Of a stretch of 6,065 nucleotides of DNA, positions 1-5,621 are shown one piece after another. Positions within the stretch are counted from its first letter, which is position 1. Every line of letters starts with the position of its first letter. The stretch is taken from contig PMZN01000008.1 in NCBI GenBank assembly GCA_003170375.1, forward strand, positions 4,027 to 10,091, in the 5' to 3' direction. The position numbers were made by a program, and so were the translations under genes. Source of the DNA: Acidimicrobiaceae bacterium (GTDB lineage Bacteria; Actinomycetota; Acidimicrobiia; Acidimicrobiales; Bog-793). The notes under the pieces are model-generated. The model saw only the letters and a program-made list of their open reading frames with translations. It did no database searches and had not been told where the DNA came from.

Positions 1-32
1 CGACGATCGCAAGCGGTGGTGGATTTCCTGAC

Positions 33-791
33 TTGGGCTTGGACGGAGCGGTCGTCGTGGTGACGGGCGCCGGCAGCGGCATCGGTGCGGCCACAGCGCT
101 GCGTCTCGGGGCTGCGGGAGCTCACGTCGTGCTCGTGGGACGCAGGATCGAACCGCTCGAGCTGAGCGCGCGGGCCGTGCAGGATGCGGGCGGCGAAGCC
201 CACTGTGTGGTCGCCGACTTGTCAAAGGTCAAGAGCACAGGCCGCATCGTGAGCGAGGCGGTCGACCGTTTCGGGACCGTGGACGGACTGGTGAACAACG
301 CTGCGATCGTCCGCCACGTGCCGCTCCAGGAGTGGAAGGCCGAGGGCTTCGACGAGCACGTGGCCGTCAACGTCAGGGCGCCGTTCTTCCTCATGCGCGA
401 TGCGCTGCCGTTCCTGCAAGCGTCGCCGATCCGCTCGGTGGTCAACGTCAGTTCGTCGTCGGGCACATTGCGGCTCCGGGGCCAGTCGGTCTACGGGATG
501 ACGAAGTCAGCGCTGAACTACCTCACCCAGTCACTGGCGGGAGAGCTCGCGGGCAGCGGAGTCCGCGTCAACGTGGTGGCGCCCGGTCCGATCGACACCC
601 CCATCCACCAGACGTGGGCGGACGACCTCGAGGAGGCCTACAGGTGGTTGGCCACCCAGGTACCGCTGCGGCGCATCGGAGAGGCGGACGAAGTCGCCCG
701 CTGGGCAGCGCTGCTGCTCAGCCCGATCTCGTCGTTTGTCACCGGTGCTGTCATCCCCGTCGACGGAGGCCAGGTCATCAAGCCCGAGTAG
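33..791 (+). CDS. SDR-family NAD(P)-dependent oxidoreductase (FabG-like), start uncertain
   Basis: A classical short-chain dehydrogenase/reductase, a cytosolic enzyme that oxidises an alcohol or reduces a carbonyl with NAD(P). Counting from the TTG at 33, the 252 residues show the Rossmann glycine motif TGAGSGIG at 11-18, NNAA at 88-91 (a variant of NNAG), active-site Asn at N113, the Ser run 140-143, YGMTK with Y154 and K158, the PGPIDTP turn at 184-190 and a C-terminal DGG at 244-246. Length is normal for classical SDRs. After strand beta-2 there is an Arg pair (R37, R38) and no acidic residue, which in this family favours NADP. The frame is open to the left edge with no stop, so the gene may begin outside the window; TTG 33 has only a weak GGTGG upstream. 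The substrate is not predictable. A 378-nt gap to the next gene argues against a shared operon with the transporter. Confidence 0.9.
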   Translation: MGLDGAVVVVTGAGSGIGAATALRLGAAGAHVVLVGRRIEPLELSARAVQDAGGEAHCVVADLSKVKSTGRIVSEAVDRFGTVDGLVNNAAIVRHVPLQEWKAEGFDEHVAVNVRAPFFLMRDALPFLQASPIRSVVNVSSSSGTLRLRGQSVYGMTKSALNYLTQSLAGELAGSGVRVNVVAPGPIDTPIHQTWADDLEEAYRWLATQVPLRRIGEADEVARWAALLLSPISSFVTGAVIPVDGGQVIKPE

Positions 792-854
792 TCCCTGCGG
801 AGCCGACGGAGCTGCGTGCTCACGTTCCGGCGGTTCATCTTTAGGACATTCGGT

Positions 855-909
855 ATTCACTGATCGTTCAGCTATCGTTCATTGATCGTTCACCGATCGT
901 TCATCTATA
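855..909 (+). promoter_or_regulatory. Five 11-bp direct repeats, PHO-box-like operator
   Basis: Five head-to-tail units in exact 11-bp register: ATTCACTGATC (855), GTTCAGCTATC (866), GTTCATTGATC (877), GTTCACCGATC (888) and GTTCATCTATA (899). TTCA is invariant, and ATC-GTTCA is perfect across the middle junctions. An 11-bp spacing puts every unit on the same DNA face, as expected for tandem binding by an OmpR/PhoB-type winged-helix regulator. From memory, actinobacterial PhoP and RegX3 sites are built of 11-nt direct repeat units with core GTTCACC; the unit at 888 matches that core fully and the others differ mainly in the last two bases. Orientation is toward the ABC operon. SARP regulators also use 11-bp-spaced repeats and are an alternative. 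The repeat is seen directly; the regulator is inferred. Confidence 0.6.
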
Positions 910-922
910 GCTGGCCCGGCAA

Positions 923-945
923 CTGCTAGCAGCGTCACCTAGGTG
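923..945. repeat. Two adjacent perfect 10-bp palindromes with CTAG cores
   Basis: CTGCTAGCAG (923-932) and CACCTAGGTG (936-945) are both perfect palindromes, with centres 13 bp apart. They lie between the 11-bp repeats and a possible -35 at 948, where an operator for a dimeric regulator would be expected. Neither extends beyond 10 bp. A single such palindrome is unremarkable in a gap of this size; two within 23 bp is less so. Function is inferred from position only. Confidence 0.4.
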
Positions 946-947
946 GC

Positions 948-977
948 TTGACGTCGGTGTTGAGCGCATCTGTCATT
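948..977 (+). promoter_or_regulatory. Candidate sigma70-type promoter, distal
   Basis: TTGACG (948-953) matches five of six -35 consensus bases and is followed after 18 nt by TGTCAT (972-977), four of six for -10. It lies just downstream of the repeats and palindromes. If used, it would give a leader of about 185 nt before the binding-protein gene. Motif match only. Confidence 0.3.
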
Positions 978-1103
978 CAGGCGCGTGCCGCACAACGGTT
1001 GCAATGCCTACGAATACGCGACCGATCCCGCTCAACGCCGGGCATCTTTGTCGGGTCAGCAGGACTCGAGCACTTCACGAGCAAGAATTCACGCAGATTT
1101 TGT

Positions 1104-1131
1104 TTGTGTTGGCCGGGTCCATCGTTAGGAT
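1104..1131 (+). promoter_or_regulatory. Candidate sigma70-type promoter, proximal
   Basis: TTGTGT (1104-1109), 16 nt, then TAGGAT (1126-1131). The -10 has the conserved TA and final T; the -35 is weak beyond TTG. Transcription would start near 1138, about 30 nt before the chosen start of the binding-protein gene, a usual leader length. If this is the main promoter, the 11-bp repeats lie more than 200 bp upstream of it, which would weaken the idea that they act directly. Confidence 0.4.
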
Positions 1132-1169
1132 GCCCACCGTAAACCTAAGAGATGAGAGGGGAAGGCGGC

Positions 1170-2384
1170 ATGACTCAGCGGGATCAAGGCGAGGCCGTTA
1201 ACGAATCTGGGGGACCGGTATATGACCGACGGCGCTTCCTCCGTCAGGCGGGACTCGGCGTCGCCGGAATTGCGGGCGCTGTGCTGCTTGACGCGGGCAC
1301 CAGCTCGGCGAGCCCGTTCATCTCGAGAGCCGTGCGGGGAGCGGCCACGTCGCCGCCGAAGTTGCCGCCGGGGCTGCTGGCCGCTGCGAAGAAAGAGGGC
1401 ACGCTCAACCTGATCGCCGATCCCTACAACTGGGCCAACTACGGCACCCAGTCGACTCCGAACACCGTTATCGGCGAGTTCTACAAGTTGTACGGGATCA
1501 ACTGCCCTGTGGTGAACCCCTTGGGTTCCTCAGCGCAGGAGCTAACTGCCATCCTGTCCTTCAAGGGCACGCCGAAGGACCCCGATGCCGTCGACGTCTC
1601 ACCCGAGATTGCCGAGCAGGGTGAGGCAGAAAAAGCTTTCGCGCCGTACAAGGTGCAGACGTGGAACGAGATCCCGAGCGACATGAAGGACCCGAAGGGC
1701 GCCTGGTACGGCGACTACTACGGGGTCACCTCGTTCGGTACGAACACCAAGGTTGTGAAGAACCCGCCGAAATCCTGGAAAGACCTCCTCAAGCCGGAGT
1801 ACAAGGGCCAGGTTGCGATCGTCAACAGCCCTGCCGTCGCGGGCGACGCGTTCGCCGCGGTCTGGAGCGCGGCCCTCGCGAACGGCGGGTCCCTAGACAA
1901 CATCATGCCGGGCCTCAGGTTCTTCCAGAAGCTGAAGGACGCGGGGAACTTCAACCCGATCATCGCCAACCCGTCCCAGATCGCAAGTGGCGAGACGCCG
2001 ATCGTGGTCCAATGGGACTACCTCAACCTTGCCTATCGGAAGCAATACCCCAATATCAAGCTTGTCGTGAGCGTTCCGACCGATGCCAAGTTTGCCAATT
2101 TCTACTGCCAGGCGATCAGCACTTACGCACCGCACCCGAACGCGGCCAAGCTCTGGATGGAGTACCTCTACTCAGACCTGGGACAGCTCGAGTATCTCGC
2201 CGGGTACGTCCACCCGGCGCGGTACGCGGCCATGGCGGCCGCCGGAAAGATCCCACCTGGTCTTGCCAAGGATCTGCCACCTGCGAGCGAGTATGCAGGT
2301 CTGCACTTTCCCACCTTGGCCCAGATCAACAAGGCGAGCGCGACCGTCGTGGCGAACTGGGACAAGATGGTGGGCGGCGTCTAG
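1170..2384 (+). CDS. Tat-exported ABC transporter solute-binding protein
   Basis: The extracytoplasmic receptor of the importer encoded by the next three genes. I chose ATG 1170 (404 residues) because the purine-rich GAGAGGGGAAGG lies just before it; ATG 1152, in frame, would add six residues and swallow that ribosome site. Residues 19-25 are DRRRFLR, a twin-arginine motif, followed by a hydrophobic stretch at about 27-41, so export is by the Tat route in folded form. No lipobox cysteine follows; possible signal-peptidase sites near 46-50 or 57-60 are ambiguous. The mature part has the mixed alpha/beta pattern of the AfuA/PotD-like binding proteins (SBP_bac_6/8 type), including PPKSWKDLLKPEYKG at 199-213, typical of that group, and a late WDYLNLAYR at 282-290. 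The adjacent Tyr pair that ferric-binding FbpA proteins use late in the sequence is not seen there, which argues against iron. At about 404 residues it is longer than FbpA or PotD. The substrate is unknown: polyamine, phosphonate or another small solute. Confidence 0.88.
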   Translation: MTQRDQGEAVNESGGPVYDRRRFLRQAGLGVAGIAGAVLLDAGTSSASPFISRAVRGAATSPPKLPPGLLAAAKKEGTLNLIADPYNWANYGTQSTPNTVIGEFYKLYGINCPVVNPLGSSAQELTAILSFKGTPKDPDAVDVSPEIAEQGEAEKAFAPYKVQTWNEIPSDMKDPKGAWYGDYYGVTSFGTNTKVVKNPPKSWKDLLKPEYKGQVAIVNSPAVAGDAFAAVWSAALANGGSLDNIMPGLRFFQKLKDAGNFNPIIANPSQIASGETPIVVQWDYLNLAYRKQYPNIKLVVSVPTDAKFANFYCQAISTYAPHPNAAKLWMEYLYSDLGQLEYLAGYVHPARYAAMAAAGKIPPGLAKDLPPASEYAGLHFPTLAQINKASATVVANWDKMVGGV

Positions 2385-2406
2385 ATCGAGGCGCAGGCGT
2401 AGTTAG

Positions 2407-2424
2407 GAGGGCCCGTTGGCCCTC
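2407..2424 (+). promoter_or_regulatory. Hairpin enclosing the Shine-Dalgarno and TTG start of permease 1
   Basis: GAGGGCC (2407-2413) pairs perfectly with GGCCCTC (2418-2424) around the loop CGTT. The 5' arm holds most of the Shine-Dalgarno AGGAGGG (2405-2411). The TTG start (2416-2418) spans the loop and the first base of the 3' arm. In the mRNA this would hide the start until opened, for example by ribosomes ending the binding-protein gene 31 nt upstream. The pairing is seen; the control role is inferred. Confidence 0.5.
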
Positions 2425-3315
2425 GCCGAGTCCGGAATCCAGTCAGCGGTCCTAGTCGGGAGCGCGCCGCGAAAGCGGTCGCGCTCCCGACGATGGGCCT
2501 TGCTCGGGGTGCTTCCCTTCTTCGCCTACATCAGCATCTTCTTGCTGATACCGACCGGTGAGCTCATAGTCGGTGCTTTCCGGACCGCCAACGGAGCCTT
2601 CACGCTTTCCAATCTCGCCGACATCTTCCACGCGCCTTACCCGCAGGCCTTCGAGTTCTCGCTCGAGCTGTCGGCCCTGAGCGCCGTCATGGGAGGGGTG
2701 CTCGGCTTCCTTGTGGCCAACGCCGTCTTGCATCACGGCGTTCCCCGCTTCATTCGGCCGGCGTTCGTGTCGTTCTCGGGCATGGCGGCAAACTTCGCGG
2801 GAGTGCCGCTCGGGTTCGCGTACATTGCGACGTTGGGCACGCTCGGCGTCGTCACCACCTTCTTGCAGCACCTAGGGCTGAACATCTACCCGTCGTTCAG
2901 CCTCCAAGGCCTGTTCGGCTGCGCACTCGTCTACATGTACTTCCAGCTCCCCCTCATGATCCTGCTCATGATCCCCGTGATCGAGGGACTGCGCACGGAA
3001 TGGAGGGAGTCGGCGTCAAACCTTGGTGCAAGCTCCTTCGCATTCTGGCGGTACGTGGGCCTGCCGGTCGTGACACCGTCGCTCCTTGGCCTGATGGTGC
3101 TGCTGTTCGGGAACGCCTTCTCCGCTTACGCGACCGCAGAGACCCTGGGCGTCTCGAATCTCGTCACCATCGACATCGCGAACCTCATCAACGGCGACAT
3201 CGCCGTCAATCCGCAGGACGCGTACGCACTCGCGCTCGCGATGATCGTGATTATCGTGATCACGATCATCGTCTACGCCCTTCTTCAGCGTCGAGCGAGC
3301 CGATGGCTGAGGTAA
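2416..3315 (+). CDS. ABC transporter permease 1 (PotB-like, MetI fold)
   Basis: First of two inner-membrane channel subunits. The start is forced: an in-frame TAG at 2404-2406 leaves TTG 2416 as the first start codon, 5 nt after a strong AGGAGGG, and the next in-frame ATG is at residue 92. The 299 residues have a basic N-terminus (RKRSRSRRW, 19-27) and about six membrane segments, near 28-48, 84-104, 120-145, 165-190, 222-240 and 270-290. The cytoplasmic EAA loop, which docks on the ATPase, reads ESASNLGASSFAFWRYVGLP at 198-217. The segment SGMAANFAGVPLGFAYIATLG at about 121-141 resembles the uncharacterised permease group COG4132, as I recall it. It ends inside the start of the next permease gene, so translation is probably coupled. 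The substrate is not set by this subunit. Confidence 0.88.
   Translation: MALAESGIQSAVLVGSAPRKRSRSRRWALLGVLPFFAYISIFLLIPTGELIVGAFRTANGAFTLSNLADIFHAPYPQAFEFSLELSALSAVMGGVLGFLVANAVLHHGVPRFIRPAFVSFSGMAANFAGVPLGFAYIATLGTLGVVTTFLQHLGLNIYPSFSLQGLFGCALVYMYFQLPLMILLMIPVIEGLRTEWRESASNLGASSFAFWRYVGLPVVTPSLLGLMVLLFGNAFSAYATAETLGVSNLVTIDIANLINGDIAVNPQDAYALALAMIVIIVITIIVYALLQRRASRWLR
3239..3271 (+). repeat. 13-bp perfect inverted repeat inside the end of permease 1
   Basis: CGATGATCGTGAT (3239-3251) and ATCACGATCATCG (3259-3271) are exact reverse complements around the 7-nt loop TATCGTG. The stretch also contains a nested perfect 14-bp palindrome at 3253-3266. It encodes the Ile/Val-rich last helix of permease 1 and ends 31 nt before the ATG of permease 2. 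Repeated ATC/GTG codons make such pairing easier by chance, so a role as an RNA hairpin is possible but unproven. Confidence 0.55.
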
Positions 3316-4145
3316 CCTCTGTCGCGGAGACTCGCCCAAGTTCCCACCGCTTCCGGCGGGCACGGAACCGTGTGCCCGTTTGGCACTTGATATGGCTGGT
3401 ACTGGCAGCGCTCGTCTTCATCGTGCCGATCTACTCGGTCGTGCAGTTCAGCCTGACGGGAGTCCAGGCAGGCCAGAGCCCCTTCCACTGGTACCTGACC
3501 GTGTTCGACGACCCCATGTTCAGGTCCTCGTTCTGGCTCTCGATACAGATCTCTCTCGAAACCGTCGCCGTCAGCCTTGTGCTCATGGTGCCGACGGTGT
3601 TCTGGGTCCATCTTCGCCTTCCTGGTCTCCGTCCGGTGATGGACCTGATCTCGATCCTTCCGTTCGTCGTGCCGCCGATCGTGCTCGTAGTCGGGCTCTT
3701 GCCATTCTTGGAGAAGATCACCTGGTTGTTCGTGCGCCCCGAGGTGCTATCACTTATCTACGTAATATTCGCTCTGCCGTTCCTCTATAGGGCGCTCGAC
3801 GCGGGCCTACGCGCCATCGACCTGCGAACCCTGGTGGAGGCTGCTGAGAGCCTCGGCGCAAAGATGCCCCGGACCCTGCTGCGGGTCATCCTCCCGAATC
3901 TCCGGGCCGCGATAATAGGTGGATCGCTGCTCACGGTCGCGATCGCGATGGGCGAGTACACGGTCGCGAGCCTGCTGGAGTTCAGCACGTTCTCGGTCTA
4001 TACCTACACCATCGGGACGAGCACCGCCTATGAAGGCGTCGCTCTTTCGTTTATCAGCTTCATATTCGTCTGGGGGGCGATGTTGAGTCTGTACTTGCTC
4101 GGTCGGGGCGGCCGCAACGCGGCCGCAGTCGCCATTACGCACTAG
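3303..4145 (+). CDS. ABC transporter permease 2 (PotC/PhnV-like, MetI fold)
   Basis: Second channel subunit, partner of permease 1 in a heterodimer. I start it at ATG 3303, which overlaps the end of permease 1 by 13 nt; the frame is open further upstream, but that part only overlaps permease 1 and reads as basic low-complexity sequence. The 280 residues have a basic N-terminus, a first membrane segment at about 27-50, and further segments near 78-103, 112-134, 148-165, 203-225 and 245-267. The EAA loop is canonical, VEAAESLGAKMPRTLLRVILP at 178-198, with E179, A180, A181 and G185. The ribosome site is weak (GAGCGAG), consistent with translational coupling. Separate PotB- and PotC-type permeases fit spermidine- or aminoethylphosphonate-type importers better than AfuB-type iron systems, where the two halves are fused. 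Confidence 0.9.
   Translation: MAEVTSVAETRPSSHRFRRARNRVPVWHLIWLVLAALVFIVPIYSVVQFSLTGVQAGQSPFHWYLTVFDDPMFRSSFWLSIQISLETVAVSLVLMVPTVFWVHLRLPGLRPVMDLISILPFVVPPIVLVVGLLPFLEKITWLFVRPEVLSLIYVIFALPFLYRALDAGLRAIDLRTLVEAAESLGAKMPRTLLRVILPNLRAAIIGGSLLTVAIAMGEYTVASLLEFSTFSVYTYTIGTSTAYEGVALSFISFIFVWGAMLSLYLLGRGGRNAAAVAITH
4108..4126 (+). repeat. Paired GCGGCCGC octamers at the end of permease 2
   Basis: Two copies of the 8-bp palindrome GCGGCCGC (4108-4115 and 4119-4126) are separated by AAC. Because each copy is self-complementary, the pair can fold as an all-GC 8-bp stem with a 3-nt loop. It encodes residues around GRNAAAV near the end of permease 2 and lies about 30 nt before the ATPase start. No T-run follows, so it is not a standard terminator. 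Confidence 0.5.
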
Positions 4146-4157
4146 AGAGAGGTCGTT

Positions 4158-5228
4158 GTGGCAACCATCGAGCTCCGTGGCCTTCGTCGAACATTCGGGT
4201 CAGTCGTCGCCCTCGACAATCTCGATCTCGATGTTCACTCCGGGGAGTTCGTGTCCCTGCTCGGCCCGAGCGGTTGTGGCAAGACCACGGCGCTGAGGAT
4301 CGTCGCCGGTTTTGAGTGGCCCGACGCCGGCGAGGTGCTCGTCAATGGTCGAGACGTGCTCGGCCAACCCGCCAACAAGCGCAACATGGGCATGGTCTTC
4401 CAGGCCTACAGCCTCTTCCCGAACATGACCGCTCAGCACAACGTGGAATTCGGCCTCCGCGTCCGTAAGGAAAGCCACGAGAAACGTGCAAAACGGGCCC
4501 GGGAGCTGCTCGAACTGGTAGGACTCGGCACCGCGATGGACCGGTATCCCCGCCAGTTGTCCGGTGGCCAACAGCAGCGGGTGGCTCTCGCGCGGTCGCT
4601 CGCGATCGAGCCGAGTGTCCTGCTCCTCGACGAGCCCCTCTCCGCCTTGGACGCGAAGGTACGCGTGCAGCTCCGCGAGGAGGTCCGCCGCGTCCAGCTG
4701 GAGCTTGGCATCACGACTCTGTATGTCACCCACGATCAGGAGGAGGCATTGTCGATCTCCGATCGGGTGGCCGTGATGTCGGATGGTCGCGTCGAACAGT
4801 TCGGGACACCAGCCCAGATCTACAACGGGCCGAGGACGGCCTTCGTGGCGAATTTCGTCGGAACGATGAACAGGCTGGAGGGCACTGTCGTATCCAGCGA
4901 GGACCGGGTCGTCCGCTGCGGACCGGTCATGTTGAGCGTCCCCGACCCGACGTTCAACCATCCGGCCGGCGAAACCGTAGAGCTTTTCGTGCGCCCGGAG
5001 GACATCAGCCTCGAGCTGCTCTCGAACGGGAACAAGCCGGCACCGGGCCTGTTCGATGGGCGAGTGACGAGCCTGACGTTCCTCGGGCCGGTCACCAGGG
5101 TCGGCCTGGCGACAGACCTCGGACCCCTGCTTGCGGACGTCTCGAGTGCGGTGGCTCTGGACCTAGCGGCCGACACCGTCGTGGCAGTCAGGCTTGATTC
5201 GACCGCGCTGCGTTCGATCGCCCGCTAG
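4158..5228 (+). CDS. ABC transporter ATP-binding protein (PotA-like, TOBE domain)
   Basis: Cytoplasmic ATPase that powers the importer as a dimer docked on the EAA loops of the two permeases. The GTG start at 4158 follows GAGAGAGG by 5 nt and lies 12 nt after the permease 2 stop. The nucleotide-binding domain is complete: Walker A GPSGCGKT at 36-43, Q-loop Q82 in FQAYSLFP, signature LSGGQ at 134-138, Walker B VLLLDEP at 154-160 with catalytic E159, D-loop SALD at 162-165 and H-loop H192. From about residue 235 a C-terminal TOBE-type regulatory domain follows, with the typical VRPEDI at 278-283. At 356 residues it has the normal length for the PotA/FbpC/PhnT group. Nothing looks broken. The family does not reveal the substrate, and potA is a similarity, not a firm name. 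Confidence 0.94.
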   Translation: MATIELRGLRRTFGSVVALDNLDLDVHSGEFVSLLGPSGCGKTTALRIVAGFEWPDAGEVLVNGRDVLGQPANKRNMGMVFQAYSLFPNMTAQHNVEFGLRVRKESHEKRAKRARELLELVGLGTAMDRYPRQLSGGQQQRVALARSLAIEPSVLLLDEPLSALDAKVRVQLREEVRRVQLELGITTLYVTHDQEEALSISDRVAVMSDGRVEQFGTPAQIYNGPRTAFVANFVGTMNRLEGTVVSSEDRVVRCGPVMLSVPDPTFNHPAGETVELFVRPEDISLELLSNGNKPAPGLFDGRVTSLTFLGPVTRVGLATDLGPLLADVSSAVALDLAADTVVAVRLDSTALRSIAR

Positions 5229-5354
5229 TCCGCCGAGTCCGGCTGCGCCAAGACGACCATGCTCAGAGTGCCAGTGTCAGCAGCGAGCTCTCACATTCCA
5301 GTTGACCGATGGCGTGCGCCGCCCGCGACGGGAGCCTTGACCGCAACGACCCCG
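5229..5354. other. Convergent gap after the ABC operon
   Basis: The ABC operon (+) and the minus-strand small genes converge here. I looked for a terminator and found only a weak CCCG-CGA-CGGG stem near 5325 without a T-run. The end of transcription for either side is therefore not visible. Confidence 0.5.
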
Positions 5355-5564
5355 CTAACGAGACTTGCGTGCCCGTGTGCTCCTGGTACGGCCCGGTGGA
5401 GTGCGGCTCGGCGTAACCCGGCCTGACCGAGTGCGGCCTGGCGAAGTCGGATCTTTCGAAGTGCCGCCCGGCGCGGCCCTCCGCCATCGACCCGATCCCC
5501 AGCGGGCGTCGATCACGACCAGGACGAATGCCGCGACGACGAGCAGGATCACGAGCACTACCAC
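5355..5564 (-). CDS. Probable small single-helix membrane protein with basic repeat tail
   Basis: I do not recognise a family. The 69-residue frame starts with GTG at 5564 on the minus strand, 9 nt after a good GAGAGAGGAAG ribosome site. Residues 1-18 are almost purely Val, Leu, Ile, Ala and Phe, a clear membrane helix, followed by DARWG and a basic region, so the tail is probably cytoplasmic. From about residue 37 to 66 the tail is Arg-, Pro-, Ser- and Thr-rich in degenerate five-residue units (PTSPG, RTRSG, RVTPS, RTPPG, RTRST), matching the 15-nt DNA repeat. Third codon positions in the first 30 codons are mostly G or C, as for a real gene. It lies 57 nt downstream of the GRAM-like gene on the same strand and may be co-transcribed. 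A longer overlapping minus frame (5574-5263) reads the repeats as SDFAR-like pentapeptides but lacks the membrane segment; I prefer the 69-residue frame. Confidence 0.5.
   Translation of the reverse strand: MVVLVILLVVAAFVLVVIDARWGSGRWRRAAPGGTSKDPTSPGRTRSGRVTPSRTPPGRTRSTRARKSR
5378..5482. repeat. Degenerate 15-nt tandem repeat, about six to seven units
   Basis: Aligned in 15-nt steps from 5393 the units are CCGGTGGAGTGCGGC, TCGGCGTAACCCGGC, CTGACCGAGTGCGGC, CTGGCGAAGTCGGAT, CTTTCGAAGTGCCGC and a decayed CCGGCGCGGCCCTCC. A partial unit ending GTACGGC precedes them at 5378. The consensus is close to CTGGCGAAGTGCGGC. Because the period is a multiple of three, every frame on both strands shows five-residue repeats, so the repeat alone does not say which frame is coded. 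Confidence 0.65.
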
Positions 5565-5621
5565 GGCGACGCACTTCCTCTCTCTCCCGGCGCGGTCGGG
5601 TCCGGAGCGGTCACAGCCAAC

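Larger units (their letters stand above)
792..1169. other. Long intergenic leader upstream of the ABC operon
   Basis: I see no convincing gene in these 378 bases. Short open frames exist (for example TTG 948 to 1142) but their translations are low-complexity and lack domains or a good ribosome site. The stretch holds the 11-bp direct repeats (855-909), the two CTAG-centred palindromes (923-945), and candidate promoters at 948-977 and 1104-1131. I found no strong terminator hairpin with a T-run after the SDR stop. Confidence 0.7.

Noticed and set aside
855..909. CRISPR array or replication iterons
   Set aside because: Units are 11 bp with no spacers, and there is no Rep or Cas gene or AT-rich origin next to them; tandem regulator binding is the simpler reading.
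1000..1010. Odd palindrome CAAC-G-GTTG in the leader
   Set aside because: Only 4 bp per arm, expected by chance in several places in the window.
948..1142. Short plus-strand frames in the leader (starting at 948 and 1004)
   Set aside because: Weak or no ribosome site, no recognisable domain, and the translations look like random GC-rich sequence; the region is better explained as regulatory.
1152..1169. Alternative ATG 1152 for the binding protein
   Set aside because: It would place the purine-rich ribosome site inside the gene; ATG 1170 has well-placed GAGAGGGGAAGG in front.
3000..3302. Upstream extension of permease 2
   Set aside because: It overlaps permease 1 in another frame and translates to Arg-rich low-complexity sequence, not membrane protein.
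4200..4961. Long minus-strand open frame opposite the ATPase
   Set aside because: A GC-rich shadow frame of a gene with complete Walker, signature and TOBE motifs; no domain of its own.
5263..5574. A pentapeptide-repeat protein in the 103-residue minus frame
   Set aside because: Only SDFAR fits the A(D/N)Lxx pattern well; the other units lack the central Leu/Phe, and the 15-nt period produces five-residue repeats in all frames.
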